64,000 nt of DNA from Microbacterium sp. Root53 (GCF_001426925.1 NZ_LMFR01000020.1:124001-188000), one strand, 5' to 3'; shown: positions 35,838 to 45,060, numbered from the stretch's first letter. Numbers and translations: made by a program. Notes: a model not told the origin generated them from the letters alone.

Positions 35838-38387
35838 TCACTCGGCGTCGCGCGCCTGGGCGGCCAGCGCGCGCTCGACGCCCGCGAGGTTCTCGAGCAC
35901 GATGCGGCGCAGCGCCGCGGGGGCCTCGGGGTTCTCGGCGAGCCAGGCGCGCGTCGCGGTCAGGAGCTCGGCGTCGGCGAGCGGCGCCGGGTAGAGCAGC
36001 TCGCACAGGTACTCGGCGATCTTGTACGAGCGCGACTCCCAGATGGGCAGCAGCATGTCGAAGTAGCGCGTCGTGTACTCCGGCAGCAGGTGCCGCGACG
36101 CCGGGTGCACGAAGCCGACCGACGCGGCGCGCACGAGCGTGTTCGGCAGCGTGTCCTGCTCGACCAGCGACGCCCACGCCGCGGCCTTGGCCTCGGGGGT
36201 GGGGATCGCGGCGCGCGCCTGCGCGGCGAATTCGCCGCCCTTCGCCGTGTTGTCGGCGGCCAGGGCCTCGTCGATCGCGGCGTCGTCGGCGATGCCGCCG
36301 GCCGCGAGGGAGACCAGCAGCTGCCACGACAGGTCGGTGTCGATCGCGAGGCCGTCGAGCGCGATCTCGCCCGAGCGGAGCTGCCGGACGGTCTCCCACT
36401 GCGCCGGGGTGGACGCGGCGGAGGCGAAGGCCGTCACGAACTGGAGCTGCGCGTCGCTGCCGGCCTCCGCGGCCTGCGCCAGCCGCCACAGTCCCTCGGC
36501 GACCTTCGCGCGCGCCGCCTCGCGGCCCTCGGGCGCGACGTACGCGTTCGCGGCGAGCTGCAGCTGCGCGAGCGTGGTGCGGATCGTGGTCGACTCGGTC
36601 TCGCGGCCGATGTTGCGCAGCACGAGGTCGATGTAGTCGGCCGCTGCGGACTCGGCGTCCCGGGTCTGGTCCCACGCGGCGCCCCACACGAGCGACCGGG
36701 CCAGCGGGTCGGCGATGTCGGCCAGGTGGTCGATCGCCGTCACCAGGGAGCGGTCGTCCAGGCGGATCTTGGCGTAGGCCAGGTCCTCGTCGTTGAGCAG
36801 GACGAGCGCCGGGCGGCGGGCGCCCTTGAGCTGGGGCACCTCCGTGAGGTCCCCGTCCACATCGAGCTCGACGTGGTGGGTGCGCGTGAGCGCGCCGTCG
36901 ACGAGGTCGTAGAACCCGATGCCCAGGCGGTGCGGGCGGATGGTCGGGTAGTCCGCCGGGGCGGTCTGCGTGATCGCGAAGCGCGAGATCGTGCCGTCGG
37001 CCGCCTCGTCGATCACGGGCGACAGCGTGTTGACGCCGGCGGTCTCGAGCCACTTCGCGGACCATCCGGACAGGTCGCGCCCGCTGGTCCGCTCCAGCTC
37101 GACGAGCAGGTCGCTCAGCTCGGTGTTGCCGAACGCGTGCTTGGCGAAGTAAGCGCCGACGCCCGAGAAGAACGCGTCGATCCCGACCCAGGCGGCCAGC
37201 TGCTTCAGCACCGATCCGCCCTTGGCGTACGTGATGCCGTCGAAGTTGACCTGGACGTCCTCGAGGTCGTTGATCTCCGCGACGACGGGGTGCGTGGACG
37301 GGAGCCGGTCCTGGCGGTAGGCCCAGGTCTTCTCCATGGCGTTGAACGTCGTCCAGGCCTCGGTCCACTCGGTCGCCTCGGCGGTGGCGATGGTCGAGGC
37401 CCACTCGGCGAACGACTCGTTGAGCCACAGGTCGTTCCACCACTTCATGGTGACCAGGTCGCCGAACCACATGTGCGCGAGCTCGTGCAGGATCGTCACG
37501 ACGCGCCGCTCCTTGACGGCGTCGGTGACCTTGCTGCGGAAGACGTACGTCTCCGTGAACGTCACGGCGCCCGCGTTCTCCATCGCACCGGCGTTGAACT
37601 CGGGCACGAAGAGCTGGTCGTACTTCTCGAACGGGTACGGGTAGCCGAACTTCTCCTCGTAGTAGGCGAAGCCCTGGCGCGTCTTCTCGAAGATGTAGTC
37701 GGCGTCGACGTGCTGCCAGAGGCTCTTGCGCGCGAAGATGCCGAGGGGGATGACCCGGCCCTCCGAGTTGGTGAGCTCCGAGCGGGTCTCCTCGTACGGC
37801 CCCGCCACGAGCGCCGTGATGTAGGACGAGATGCGCTGCGTGGGCGCGAAGCCCCACGTGGCGTTCTGGCCGTCGTCGTGGGGGATCGGCTCGGGCGTCG
37901 GAGCGTTGGAGACGACCTTCCATCCGGCGGGGGCCGTGACGGTGAACTGGAACGTCGCCTTGAGATCGGGCTGCTCGAACACCGCGAACATCCGGCGCGA
38001 GTCCGGCACCTCGAACTGCGAGTACAGGTACACCTCGTCGTCGACGGGGTCGACGAACCGGTGCAGGCCCTCGCCTGTGTTCGTGTAGAGGCAGTCCGCG
38101 TCCACCACCAGCTCGTTCTCCTCCTCGAGCTGGTCGAGCTGGATGCGGGAGTCGTGGAAGACGGCGGCGGGGTCGAGCTCGCGGCCGTTCAGCGTGATCT
38201 CGCGCACCTCGCGCGCGATCAGGTCGATGAAGGTGGACGCTCCGGGGGTCGCCGCGAATCGCACGACGCTGCGCGATCCGAAGATCTCCGCGCCCTTCGT
38301 GAGGTCGAGCGAGACCTCGTAGGAGCGCGTGTCGACGACGGCACGGCGCTCATGCGCTTCGATGCGGGTGAGGTTCTCTCCAGGCAC
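35838..38387 (-). CDS. pepN: Aminopeptidase N (M1 family)
   Basis: An 849-residue zinc aminopeptidase. FNAGAMENAGAVTF is the exopeptidase GAMEN motif; ILHELAHMWFGDLVTMKWWNDLWLNESFAEW holds the HExxH(18)E zinc site. The long C-terminal helical domain (ERAP1-like) is complete. It trims N-terminal residues from peptides. The start is the GTG at 38387 (GGAG 8 bases earlier); the frame is open another 32 codons but these are Arg/Pro-rich and unlike the family. Confidence 0.94.
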   Translation of the reverse strand: MPGENLTRIEAHERRAVVDTRSYEVSLDLTKGAEIFGSRSVVRFAATPGASTFIDLIAREVREITLNGRELDPAAVFHDSRIQLDQLEEENELVVDADCLYTNTGEGLHRFVDPVDDEVYLYSQFEVPDSRRMFAVFEQPDLKATFQFTVTAPAGWKVVSNAPTPEPIPHDDGQNATWGFAPTQRISSYITALVAGPYEETRSELTNSEGRVIPLGIFARKSLWQHVDADYIFEKTRQGFAYYEEKFGYPYPFEKYDQLFVPEFNAGAMENAGAVTFTETYVFRSKVTDAVKERRVVTILHELAHMWFGDLVTMKWWNDLWLNESFAEWASTIATAEATEWTEAWTTFNAMEKTWAYRQDRLPSTHPVVAEINDLEDVQVNFDGITYAKGGSVLKQLAAWVGIDAFFSGVGAYFAKHAFGNTELSDLLVELERTSGRDLSGWSAKWLETAGVNTLSPVIDEAADGTISRFAITQTAPADYPTIRPHRLGIGFYDLVDGALTRTHHVELDVDGDLTEVPQLKGARRPALVLLNDEDLAYAKIRLDDRSLVTAIDHLADIADPLARSLVWGAAWDQTRDAESAAADYIDLVLRNIGRETESTTIRTTLAQLQLAANAYVAPEGREAARAKVAEGLWRLAQAAEAGSDAQLQFVTAFASAASTPAQWETVRQLRSGEIALDGLAIDTDLSWQLLVSLAAGGIADDAAIDEALAADNTAKGGEFAAQARAAIPTPEAKAAAWASLVEQDTLPNTLVRAASVGFVHPASRHLLPEYTTRYFDMLLPIWESRSYKIAEYLCELLYPAPLADAELLTATRAWLAENPEAPAALRRIVLENLAGVERALAAQARDAE

Positions 38388-38529
38388 TGATGAGCTCCCG
38401 TGGGATCTGGGTCGGGGGGGTGCGGCCGCCCGTGGTGCAGGCGGCAACTGGTCAAGCCTACGTCGTCGGGCCCCTGCGCTCACGGAAGCCGGATGCGCCG
38501 CGTCCCCGGACTTCTACAAAGGTGAGAAA

Positions 38530-39756
38530 ATGGAGCACGTGAACGAGCAGCGCGACGAGACCCAGACCACCGCAGCGACCCTCGAGCAGCGAGGCCCGCT
38601 GTTCGCCTCGGCGGCTGCATCGTCGGGGGAGCCGTTCATCGAGACGCCGGTCGCGTACGACGCGATCCTCCTCGCCAGCTTCGGCGGCCCGGAGGGGCAG
38701 GACGACGTCATCCCGTTCCTGCGCAACGTCACGCGGGGCCGCGGCATCCCGGACGAGCGGCTCGAGGTCGTCGCCACGCACTACCGTCATTTCGGCGGGG
38801 TCAGCCCGATCAACGCGCAGAACCGAGCGTTGAAGGCGGCCCTCGAGGCCGAGATCGCGCGTCGCGGGCTCGACCTCCCGGTGTACTGGGGCAACCGGAA
38901 CTGGGCGCCGTTCCTCGACGAGGCCGTGACGGCCGCGGACGCCGCGGGCGATCGCCGCCTCCTGGCGATCGCCACCAGCGCCTACAGCTCGTTCTCGAGC
39001 TGCCGCCAGTACCGCGAGGACTTCGCGCGCGTCCTGACCGAGACGGGACTGGGCGATCGCGTCACGATCGACAAGGTCCGTCAGTTCTTCGATCACCCGG
39101 GATTCGTTCAGCCGTTCGTCGACGGCGTCGAGGCGGCCGTGCGTGGGTTCCTCGCCGACGGCGTGGCCCCCGAGCGCATCACCGTGCTGTTCTCGACCCA
39201 CAGCGTGCCGATGCAGGACGCGGAGCGTTCCGGCCCGCGCGACGTCGACTGGGGCGAGGGCGGCGCCTACGCTGCCCAGCACTTGGCCGTCGCGGAGGCG
39301 GTCATGGCCGACATCGCGCAGCGTCTGCCGGAGGCCGCCGACGTGCCGTGGAAGCTCGTCTACCAGTCCCGCTCCGGCCCCGCCTCGCAGCCGTGGCTCG
39401 AGCCGGACATCAACGACGTGATCGCCGAGCTGCCTGACGCGGGAGCCGAAGCCGTGGCCATCGTGCCGCTGGGGTTCGTGAGCGATCACATGGAGGTCAT
39501 GTGGGACCTGGACAACGAGGCGATGCAGTCCGCGGCGGATGCGGGCATCCGCGCGGTGCGGACGCCGACGCCCGGGGTCGACCCCGCATACGTGTCAGGG
39601 CTGGTCGACCTCGTGGAGGAGCGTCTGCGGGGCACACCCGTCTCCGAGCGCCCGCACCGGACCGCGCTGGGGCCGTGGTTCGACGTCTGCCGTCCAGGCT
39701 GCTGTGAGAACGTCCGCGCCGGATTCAAGCCCGCGGCCGCGGGCATCCTGCCCTGA
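38530..39756 (+). CDS. hemH: Ferrochelatase (coproporphyrin type)
   Basis: A 408-residue chelatase. AILLASFGGPEGQDDVIPFLRNV, HYRHFGGVSPINAQNRAL and VLFSTHSVP (catalytic His) are signatures. As an actinobacterial enzyme it most likely inserts iron into coproporphyrin III (CpfC). A cysteine in YSSFSSCRQY and a C-terminal cluster (FDVCRPGCCENV) suggest the 2Fe-2S cluster known from several actinobacterial ferrochelatases. A 35-residue N-terminal extension precedes the core. ATG after AAAGGTGAG. Confidence 0.93.
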   Translation: MEHVNEQRDETQTTAATLEQRGPLFASAAASSGEPFIETPVAYDAILLASFGGPEGQDDVIPFLRNVTRGRGIPDERLEVVATHYRHFGGVSPINAQNRALKAALEAEIARRGLDLPVYWGNRNWAPFLDEAVTAADAAGDRRLLAIATSAYSSFSSCRQYREDFARVLTETGLGDRVTIDKVRQFFDHPGFVQPFVDGVEAAVRGFLADGVAPERITVLFSTHSVPMQDAERSGPRDVDWGEGGAYAAQHLAVAEAVMADIAQRLPEAADVPWKLVYQSRSGPASQPWLEPDINDVIAELPDAGAEAVAIVPLGFVSDHMEVMWDLDNEAMQSAADAGIRAVRTPTPGVDPAYVSGLVDLVEERLRGTPVSERPHRTALGPWFDVCRPGCCENVRAGFKPAAAGILP

Positions 39757-39766
39757 TTCGAGTCAA

Positions 39767-39772
39767 TAGGAT
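39767..39772 (+). promoter_or_regulatory. -10 box (TAGGAT) of rpiB
   Basis: TAGGAT is 7 bases before the rpiB ATG at 39780, between it and the ferrochelatase stop. Confidence 0.5.
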
Positions 39773-39779
39773 CGTCCCC

Positions 39780-40268
39780 ATGCGCATCCACATCGCGACC
39801 GACCACGCCGGCCTCGAGTTCTCGACCCAGCTGCAGCACCACCTCGCCTCCCAGGGGCACGAGGTCGTCGACCACGGGCCGATCGAGTACGACCCGGTCG
39901 ACGACTACCCGGCGTTCTGCATCCGCGCGGCCCAGGCGGTCGTGAGCGACCAAGCGGCGGGCGTCCCCGCGCTCGGCATCGTGTTCGGCGGCTCCGGGAA
40001 CGGCGAGCAGATCGCCGCGAACAAAGTCGCGGGAGTGCGCGCGGCGCTCGTGTGGAGCATCGCGACGGCCGAGCTCGCCCGCGAGCACAACGACGCCAAC
40101 GTGATCGCGATCGGCGCGCGGCAGCACTCGTTCGACGACGTGGTGCGCTTCATCGACCGCTTCATCGAGACGCCGTTCTCGAACGACGAGCGTCACGTGC
40201 GCCGCATCGCGCAGATCGCCGCGTACGAGACGGACGGGACGCTCGAGCCCGACCCGCGCGCGGCCTGA
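39780..40268 (+). CDS. rpiB: Ribose-5-phosphate isomerase B
   Basis: A 162-residue RpiB interconverting ribose-5-P and ribulose-5-P. ATDHAGLEFSTQLQHHL at the start, DYPAFCIRAAQAV, the anion hole GIVFGGSGNGEQIAANKVAGVRAALVW and REHNDANVIAIGAR are conserved. Its stop shares a base with the next gene's ATG. Confidence 0.95.
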   Translation: MRIHIATDHAGLEFSTQLQHHLASQGHEVVDHGPIEYDPVDDYPAFCIRAAQAVVSDQAAGVPALGIVFGGSGNGEQIAANKVAGVRAALVWSIATAELAREHNDANVIAIGARQHSFDDVVRFIDRFIETPFSNDERHVRRIAQIAAYETDGTLEPDPRAA

Positions 40269-41296
40269 TGCCCGAGGGCCATTCCGTCCATCGCATCGCG
40301 CGGCAGTTCGCACGCAATTTCGTCGGCCGGCCCGTCACGGCATCCAGCCCGCAGGGACGCTTCGCCGCGGGCGCGGCCGAGCTCGACGGGCGCGTGCCGA
40401 CGCAGGCGCGCGCGGTCGGCAAGCAGATGTTCCTCGAGTTCGACGGCGACGTCTGGCTGCGCGTGCACCTCGGGCTCTACGGGGCGTGGGACTTCGCGGG
40501 CGAGATCCTCGTCGACCCGACGATCGCGGCGGCCAACGGCCGGATGGGCCAGACCAACCAGCGCGGCACGGACCTCGCCGCACCCGACGACGCGCCCGTC
40601 TTCGACGACGCGGGGGAGAACTCGCTCGCGTCGATCGGCGCCCCTCGCCGCACCCGCGTGCACGTGCGGATGTCGGAGCAGACGAAGGGGCTCGACGAGG
40701 CCGACGGCCTCGAGGCGCCCGACGCCGAGTGGCCGCCGCCCGTCGTGGGCCAGGTCCGGCTCCGCCTGATGACCGACGTCACGTGCGCCGATCTGCGCGG
40801 GCCGACCGCGTGCGTGGTCGAGACCCCGGAGCAGGTCGACGCCGTGATCGCGCGCCTCGGACCGGATCCGCTCGTGGGCGACCCGGTCGAGAACGAGGAG
40901 CGGTTCGTGCGCGCCGTGCGGCGGCGGAACGTCGCGATCGGTCAGCTGCTCATGGACCAGGCCGTCGTCAGCGGCATCGGGAACGTGTACCGGGCCGAGA
41001 TGCTCTTCCGCGCGAACCTCGATCCGCACACCCCGGGCAGGGCGATCCCCGAGGAGGTCGTGCGCGGGCTGTGGCGCGACTGGGCGGGCCTGCTGCGGAT
41101 CGGCGTCGAGACCGGGCAGATGATGACGATGGACGGCCTCGAGGGGGACGCCTGGCGGCGCGCCATGGCCCACCGCGACGACCGCCACTGGGTGTACCAC
41201 CGCGCGGGGCTGCCGTGCCGGGTGTGCGGCACCGAGATCGTGCTCGAGGAGATGCAGGCCCGCAAGCTGTACTGGTGCCCGCGCTGCCAGCGCTGA
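40268..41296 (+). CDS. Fpg/Nei-family DNA glycosylase
   Basis: 342 residues. The N-terminus MPEGHSVHRIA gives the catalytic proline and glutamate after Met removal; LLMDQAVVSGIGNVYRAEMLF is the H2TH helix, and CRVCGTEIVLEEMQARKLYWCPRCQ the zinc finger. It removes oxidised bases and nicks the abasic site. It is 60-70 residues longer than usual: an Asp/Glu/Pro-rich stretch near 75-165 interrupts the N-terminal beta domain. Coupled to rpiB (TGATG). Confidence 0.9.
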   Translation: MPEGHSVHRIARQFARNFVGRPVTASSPQGRFAAGAAELDGRVPTQARAVGKQMFLEFDGDVWLRVHLGLYGAWDFAGEILVDPTIAAANGRMGQTNQRGTDLAAPDDAPVFDDAGENSLASIGAPRRTRVHVRMSEQTKGLDEADGLEAPDAEWPPPVVGQVRLRLMTDVTCADLRGPTACVVETPEQVDAVIARLGPDPLVGDPVENEERFVRAVRRRNVAIGQLLMDQAVVSGIGNVYRAEMLFRANLDPHTPGRAIPEEVVRGLWRDWAGLLRIGVETGQMMTMDGLEGDAWRRAMAHRDDRHWVYHRAGLPCRVCGTEIVLEEMQARKLYWCPRCQR

Positions 41297-41305
41297 GCGC
41301 CGCCG

Positions 41306-41311
41306 TACGAT
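41306..41311 (+). promoter_or_regulatory. -10 box (TACGAT) of the PaiB-like gene
   Basis: TACGAT is 7 bases before the ATG at 41319. Confidence 0.5.
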
Positions 41312-41318
41312 CGGTCGC

Positions 41319-41981
41319 ATGCGCCAGAACCCGAGCTTCGCGTTCACCGATGTGGGCGAGCTGAGACGGCTGATCGACCGGAACCCGTGGGTGACGCTCG
41401 TCAGCGACACGGATGAGGGCCTCGTGGCCTCCCACTACGCCGTGCTCCTGGACGACGCGCGCGACGACCTCACGATCGTGGGGCACGTCGGCCGGCCCGA
41501 CGATGCGATCCACGGGCTCGGGGAGCGGGAGCTGCTCGTGGTCGTCCAGGGGCCGCACGGCTACATCTCGCCCGGCTGGTACGGCGACGGCCCGGCGGTC
41601 CCCACATGGAACTTCGTCTCGGCGCATCTCGCCGGCGTCCCCGAGATCCTGAGCACCGAGGAGAACCTCGCGGTGCTCGACCGGCTCGTCGCTCGTTTCG
41701 AGTCACGCCGCGACGACCCGCGGCTGATGTGGGAGCGTCCGAACGACCGCGACTTCGTCGAGCGGCTCGAGCGCGGCACCGTCGGCTTCCGCCTGACGCC
41801 GACGCGCGTGACCGCCAAGCGCAAGCTCAGCCAGAACCGGCCCGACGAGGTCGTGGAGACGATCATCGGCGAGCTGGCGGGCGACGGCCCGTTCCGCAAC
41901 CCTGCGCTGGCCGAGGAGATGCGCCGGAGCCAGGACGCGCGCGCGGCCGCGAGGGCCCGCGCCGAGGAGGAAGCCCGATGA
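41319..41981 (+). CDS. FMN-binding PaiB-like protein
   Basis: A 220-residue flavin-binding split-barrel protein of the PaiB (transcriptional regulator/FMN-binding) family. NPWVTLVSDTDEGLVASHYAVLLD, IVGHVGRPD, VVQGPHGYISPGWYG, PTWNFVSAHLAGVPEIL and VGFRLTPTRVTAKRKLSQNRP are characteristic. Whether it regulates genes here or handles a flavin substrate is not known. It overlaps the amidohydrolase gene by 4 bases (ATGA). Confidence 0.88.
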   Translation: MRQNPSFAFTDVGELRRLIDRNPWVTLVSDTDEGLVASHYAVLLDDARDDLTIVGHVGRPDDAIHGLGERELLVVVQGPHGYISPGWYGDGPAVPTWNFVSAHLAGVPEILSTEENLAVLDRLVARFESRRDDPRLMWERPNDRDFVERLERGTVGFRLTPTRVTAKRKLSQNRPDEVVETIIGELAGDGPFRNPALAEEMRRSQDARAAARARAEEEAR

Positions 41982-43492
41982 CGGCGGCGCGTGGCGCCCG
42001 CGTGGACGTGATCTCGGATGTCCGGATCGCAGGCGAGGGCCGCGAGCTGCTTCCCCTCGCGGCGATCGATCCCGGCGCCCGGTACGACGTGCACCTCGCC
42101 CACGGGATCATCGCCGACATCGCGCCCGCGGGCGCCCTGCCCCGGCGCGGCACGGTGCTCGACGCGGACGGCGCGTGGCTGATCCCGGGGCTGTGGGACC
42201 ACCACGTGCACGTGCTGCAGTGGGCGCTCGGCCTCGAGCGGGTCTCGGTGAAGGACGCCGCGTCGCCCGCCGAGGCCGCGCGGCTCGCGGCAGCCGCGCC
42301 GGTGCGCTCCGACGGGCGCCGGATCGCGGTCGAGATGCGCGACGCGCTGTGGCCCGAGCCGCCGTCGACCGCGGCGCTCGACGCCGTCACGGGCGACGTG
42401 CCGACCTACCTGCTCAACCTCGACCTGCACTCGGTGTGGATGAACTCGGCCGCGCTGCGGCGCGAGGGGATCGCGTCGGACGGCGTGGGCGTCGTGCGCG
42501 AGGAGGCGGCGTTCGCGATCGCCCGGGTGCTGAACGACGTGCCGGTCGCCGACGGGGACGCGGCCGTGGCGCGCGCGGCGCAGGCGGCGGCCGGGCGCGG
42601 CCTGGTCGGGCTCGTAGACCTCGACATGACGTGGAACGAGGACCCGTGGCGTCGCCGGCTGGCCGGCGGGTTCGACGCGCTGCGCGTCGACTTCGGCATC
42701 TACCCGCAGCACCTCGACCGCGCGGTCTCCCTGGGCCTGCGTTCCGGGGATCCCCTCGACGCGTCCGAGCTGGTGCGGGTCGGCCCTCTGAAGGTCATCA
42801 CGGACGGGTCGCTCGGCACGCGCACGGCGGCGTGCTCGCACGGCTATGCCGACGACCCCGCCAACCACGGCGTGCTCACGGTCGGAGACGACGAGCTCGT
42901 GGAGCTCATGACCGCCGCGACCGCGGCCGGGATCGGATGCGCGATCCACGCGATCGGGGATGTCGCCAACACGCGCGCGCTCGACGCCTTCGGCGCGACG
43001 GGGGCCGTCGGCCGGATCGAGCATGCGCAGCTCGTGCGCCATGCCGACCTGGCGCGGTTCGCGCGTCTCGACGTGGGCGCGAGCATCCAGCCGGCCCACG
43101 CAGTCGACGACCGCGACCTCGCCGACGAGCTGTGGCCGGGGCAGACCGCCTTGGCGTATCCGATGCGGTCCCTGCGCGATGCGGGCGCGAACCTGCTGCT
43201 GGGCTCGGACGCGCCGGTCGCGCCGCTCGACCCGTGGGCGTCGATGGCGGCCGCGGTGTTTCGGACCCGTGACGGCCGGGCGCCGTGGCGCCCGGAGGAG
43301 CGTCTCGATCCGGCGACGGCCCTGGCCGGCTCGACATACGGCGGCTCGCTGGCGGGCGCGCGCATCGAGCCGGGCGCTCTTGCGGATCTCGCGGTCGTCG
43401 CCCACGACCCGCTGACGGCTTCGGAGCCGGACCTGAGGACCATCCCGGTGCACGCCACGATGATCGCGGGGCGCCTCACCCACCTCGCCTGA
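41978..43492 (+). CDS. Amidohydrolase (YtcJ-like)
   Basis: A 504-residue metal-dependent hydrolase. IPGLWDHHVHVLQW gives the HxH-type metal ligands, KVITDGSLGTRTAA the central strand, IGCAIHAIGDVANTRALDAF the next histidines and LLLGSDAPVAPLDPW the final aspartate. YtcJ relatives hydrolyse N-substituted formamides or similar; the substrate is open. Translationally coupled to the PaiB-like gene and followed by a strong terminator. Confidence 0.9.
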   Translation: MTAARGARVDVISDVRIAGEGRELLPLAAIDPGARYDVHLAHGIIADIAPAGALPRRGTVLDADGAWLIPGLWDHHVHVLQWALGLERVSVKDAASPAEAARLAAAAPVRSDGRRIAVEMRDALWPEPPSTAALDAVTGDVPTYLLNLDLHSVWMNSAALRREGIASDGVGVVREEAAFAIARVLNDVPVADGDAAVARAAQAAAGRGLVGLVDLDMTWNEDPWRRRLAGGFDALRVDFGIYPQHLDRAVSLGLRSGDPLDASELVRVGPLKVITDGSLGTRTAACSHGYADDPANHGVLTVGDDELVELMTAATAAGIGCAIHAIGDVANTRALDAFGATGAVGRIEHAQLVRHADLARFARLDVGASIQPAHAVDDRDLADELWPGQTALAYPMRSLRDAGANLLLGSDAPVAPLDPWASMAAAVFRTRDGRAPWRPEERLDPATALAGSTYGGSLAGARIEPGALADLAVVAHDPLTASEPDLRTIPVHATMIAGRLTHLA

Positions 43493-43505
43493 GGGCGGCG
43501 AGCAC

Positions 43506-43543
43506 ACGACGAAGGCCCCGGACGCGTCCGGGGCCTTCGTCGT
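43506..43543. terminator. Bidirectional hairpin terminator between amidohydrolase and dps
   Basis: A perfect 17-base stem (43506-43522 with 43527-43543) around a CGCG loop lies between the convergent stops at 43492 and 43553. Confidence 0.75.
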
Positions 43544-43552
43544 GGAGGCGGC

Positions 43553-44038
43553 TTACTCGGCGATGTGGGCGACGAGGAACCAGCGGTCCTTCTCGAGGCC
43601 CGCCTTGATGCCGATCGCGATGTCCTGGCTGGTGAGGTCGATCTCGTCCAGGCCGTCGATGGCGGCCTGGAGGTCGGCGATCACCTTGTCGATGTCCGCG
43701 ACGACCGCGCGGATGACGTCGCCCGACTGCGCGAAGCCGGCGGACACCGCCGTGCCCGCGCCCTTCTGGGCGACGGCCTCGAGTCGTGCGTCGATCGGGA
43801 GGCCGAGCGCGACGATCCGCTCCGCGGCCTCGTCCGCCCAGGCGCCGGCGTGCTCGACGAGGGTGTCGAGGAACTCGTGCACGCCGATGAAGTTCGCGCC
43901 GCGCACGTGCCAGTGCGCCTGCTTGCCGTTGACCGTCAGGGCCTGCAGGCCGAGGACGACGGGGGAGAGGAACTGCGAGGCGCCCGCGGCGACGGTCGGG
44001 TCGGCGGCAGTGGTCGAGATGGTCTGGTTCTTGCTCAT
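43553..44038 (-). CDS. dps: DNA-binding ferritin-like protein Dps
   Basis: A 161-residue ferritin-superfamily protein that forms 12-mers, oxidises and stores iron, and protects DNA. Ferroxidase ligands are in KQAHWHVRGANFIGVHEFLDTLVEHAGAWADEAAERI. A short N-terminal tail with one lysine may limit DNA binding. The ATG at 44038 follows CCGGAGGAACG. The upstream gap to 44221 is less GC-rich; no operator is certain. Confidence 0.93.
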   Translation of the reverse strand: MSKNQTISTTAADPTVAAGASQFLSPVVLGLQALTVNGKQAHWHVRGANFIGVHEFLDTLVEHAGAWADEAAERIVALGLPIDARLEAVAQKGAGTAVSAGFAQSGDVIRAVVADIDKVIADLQAAIDGLDEIDLTSQDIAIGIKAGLEKDRWFLVAHIAE

Positions 44039-44221
44039 GACGTTCCTCCGGTTGATGGCTCAGGTGCCTTCTACGTAGCTCCAACGCTACTCACGCCACG
44101 GCATTCCGCAAGCAAGTGAAGGCTGGGCTAATTACCGCTTCACCGGGGGAAAGCAAGGCTATCCATACCTCGGGTGGGCGCACGTCGCGCTTGCCGCCCC
44201 CGGATGGATGCCCCGCCTCGC

Positions 44222-44404
44222 TCAGGCGGGGACGATGTGCGCATCCGGGCCGGGGAACACCAGGCCCTCGTGTCCGTCCGCCCACCGCACCAGGTACGGC
44301 GGCTCCCCGTCGGCGCCGCGCACCTCGAGCACCACGGCCTCACGGCGGTGCTGCTCGGCGGTGTGGCCCTCGACCACCAGTCGATCTCCGCTCTTCGCGC
44401 CCAT
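44222..44404 (-). CDS. DUF1918 domain protein
   Basis: A 60-residue SH3-like beta protein: KSGDRLVVEGHTAEQHRREAVVLEVRGADGEPPYLVRWADGHEGLVFPGPDAHI is the entire DUF1918 domain. Common in actinobacteria, function unknown, possibly nucleic-acid binding by fold. The ATG at 44404 is preceded by GGGAGGT. The frame is open 30 codons further up without such a site. Confidence 0.85.
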   Translation of the reverse strand: MGAKSGDRLVVEGHTAEQHRREAVVLEVRGADGEPPYLVRWADGHEGLVFPGPDAHIVPA

Positions 44405-44501
44405 GTGCGACCTCCCGTCATCTTCGAATGGGCCTGTCTCCACGATGCTCCGAAGGGCCGGTCCAGGCAAGGGCCCGGAGGCGCTCGGGCGCACGAGGGC
44501 C

Positions 44502-44507
44502 TAGCAT
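44502..44507 (+). promoter_or_regulatory. -10 box (TAGCAT) of the gamma-carbonic anhydrase gene
   Basis: TAGCAT is 7 bases before the ATG at 44515. Confidence 0.5.
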
Positions 44508-44514
44508 CGGCCTC

Positions 44515-45054
44515 ATGCCGGTCTCGACGCTCGCCTCGATCCTCCCGCTCGACGACGACGTGCCCGCCCTGCACCCCGACGCGTTCGTGGCGGACGGGGC
44601 GCGCATCGTCGGCGCGGTCGCGCTGGGCGACCGGGCGAGCGTCTGGTACAACGCCGTGGTGCGCGGGGACGTGGAGTCGATCACGATCGGGGCCGGGAGC
44701 AACCTGCAGGACAACGTCTCGGTGCACGTGGATGCCGCGAATCCGGTGGAGATCGGCGAGCATGTGTCGGTCGGGCACAACGCGGTCGTCCACGGCTGCA
44801 CGATCGGCGACGGCTCGCTCATCGGCATGGGCAGCGTCGTGCTCTCGGGCGCGGTGATCGGCGCCGGAAGCCTGGTCGCGGCGGGCGCGGTGGTGCTCGA
44901 GGGCACGGAGATCCCGCCGCGGTCCCTGGTCGCGGGCGTGCCTGCGAGGGTGCGCCGGGAGCTCACGGACGAGGAGGTCTCGTCCCTGCGCGCCAACGCG
45001 GAGCGCTACGTCGCCCACGCCGAGCGGCACGGCTCGGCGCTGAGGGGGAGCTGA
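44515..45054 (+). CDS. Gamma-carbonic anhydrase family protein
   Basis: A 179-residue left-handed beta-helix protein with hexapeptide repeats. Metal ligands sit in VSVHVDAANPVEIGEHVSVGHNAVVHGCTIGDGSLIGMGS (three histidines), and the family opening ASVWYNAVVRGDV is present. The C-terminal helix packs on the trimer. It may hydrate CO2; many relatives are inactive, so activity is not assured. Confidence 0.9.
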   Translation: MPVSTLASILPLDDDVPALHPDAFVADGARIVGAVALGDRASVWYNAVVRGDVESITIGAGSNLQDNVSVHVDAANPVEIGEHVSVGHNAVVHGCTIGDGSLIGMGSVVLSGAVIGAGSLVAAGAVVLEGTEIPPRSLVAGVPARVRRELTDEEVSSLRANAERYVAHAERHGSALRGS

Positions 45055-45060
45055 GCGGTC

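Noticed and set aside
34236..38390. A 1384-codon open frame on the plus strand opposite globin, mscS and pepN
   Set aside because: GC-rich DNA opens long antisense frames. The translation is Arg/Val/Asp/Leu-skewed noise with no domains, while the minus strand carries well-known proteins throughout.
44039..44221. A possible iron-regulator (DtxR/IdeR) box upstream of dps
   Set aside because: AGGCTGGGCTAATTACC has only a loose resemblance to the 19-base IdeR palindrome and lacks its symmetry.
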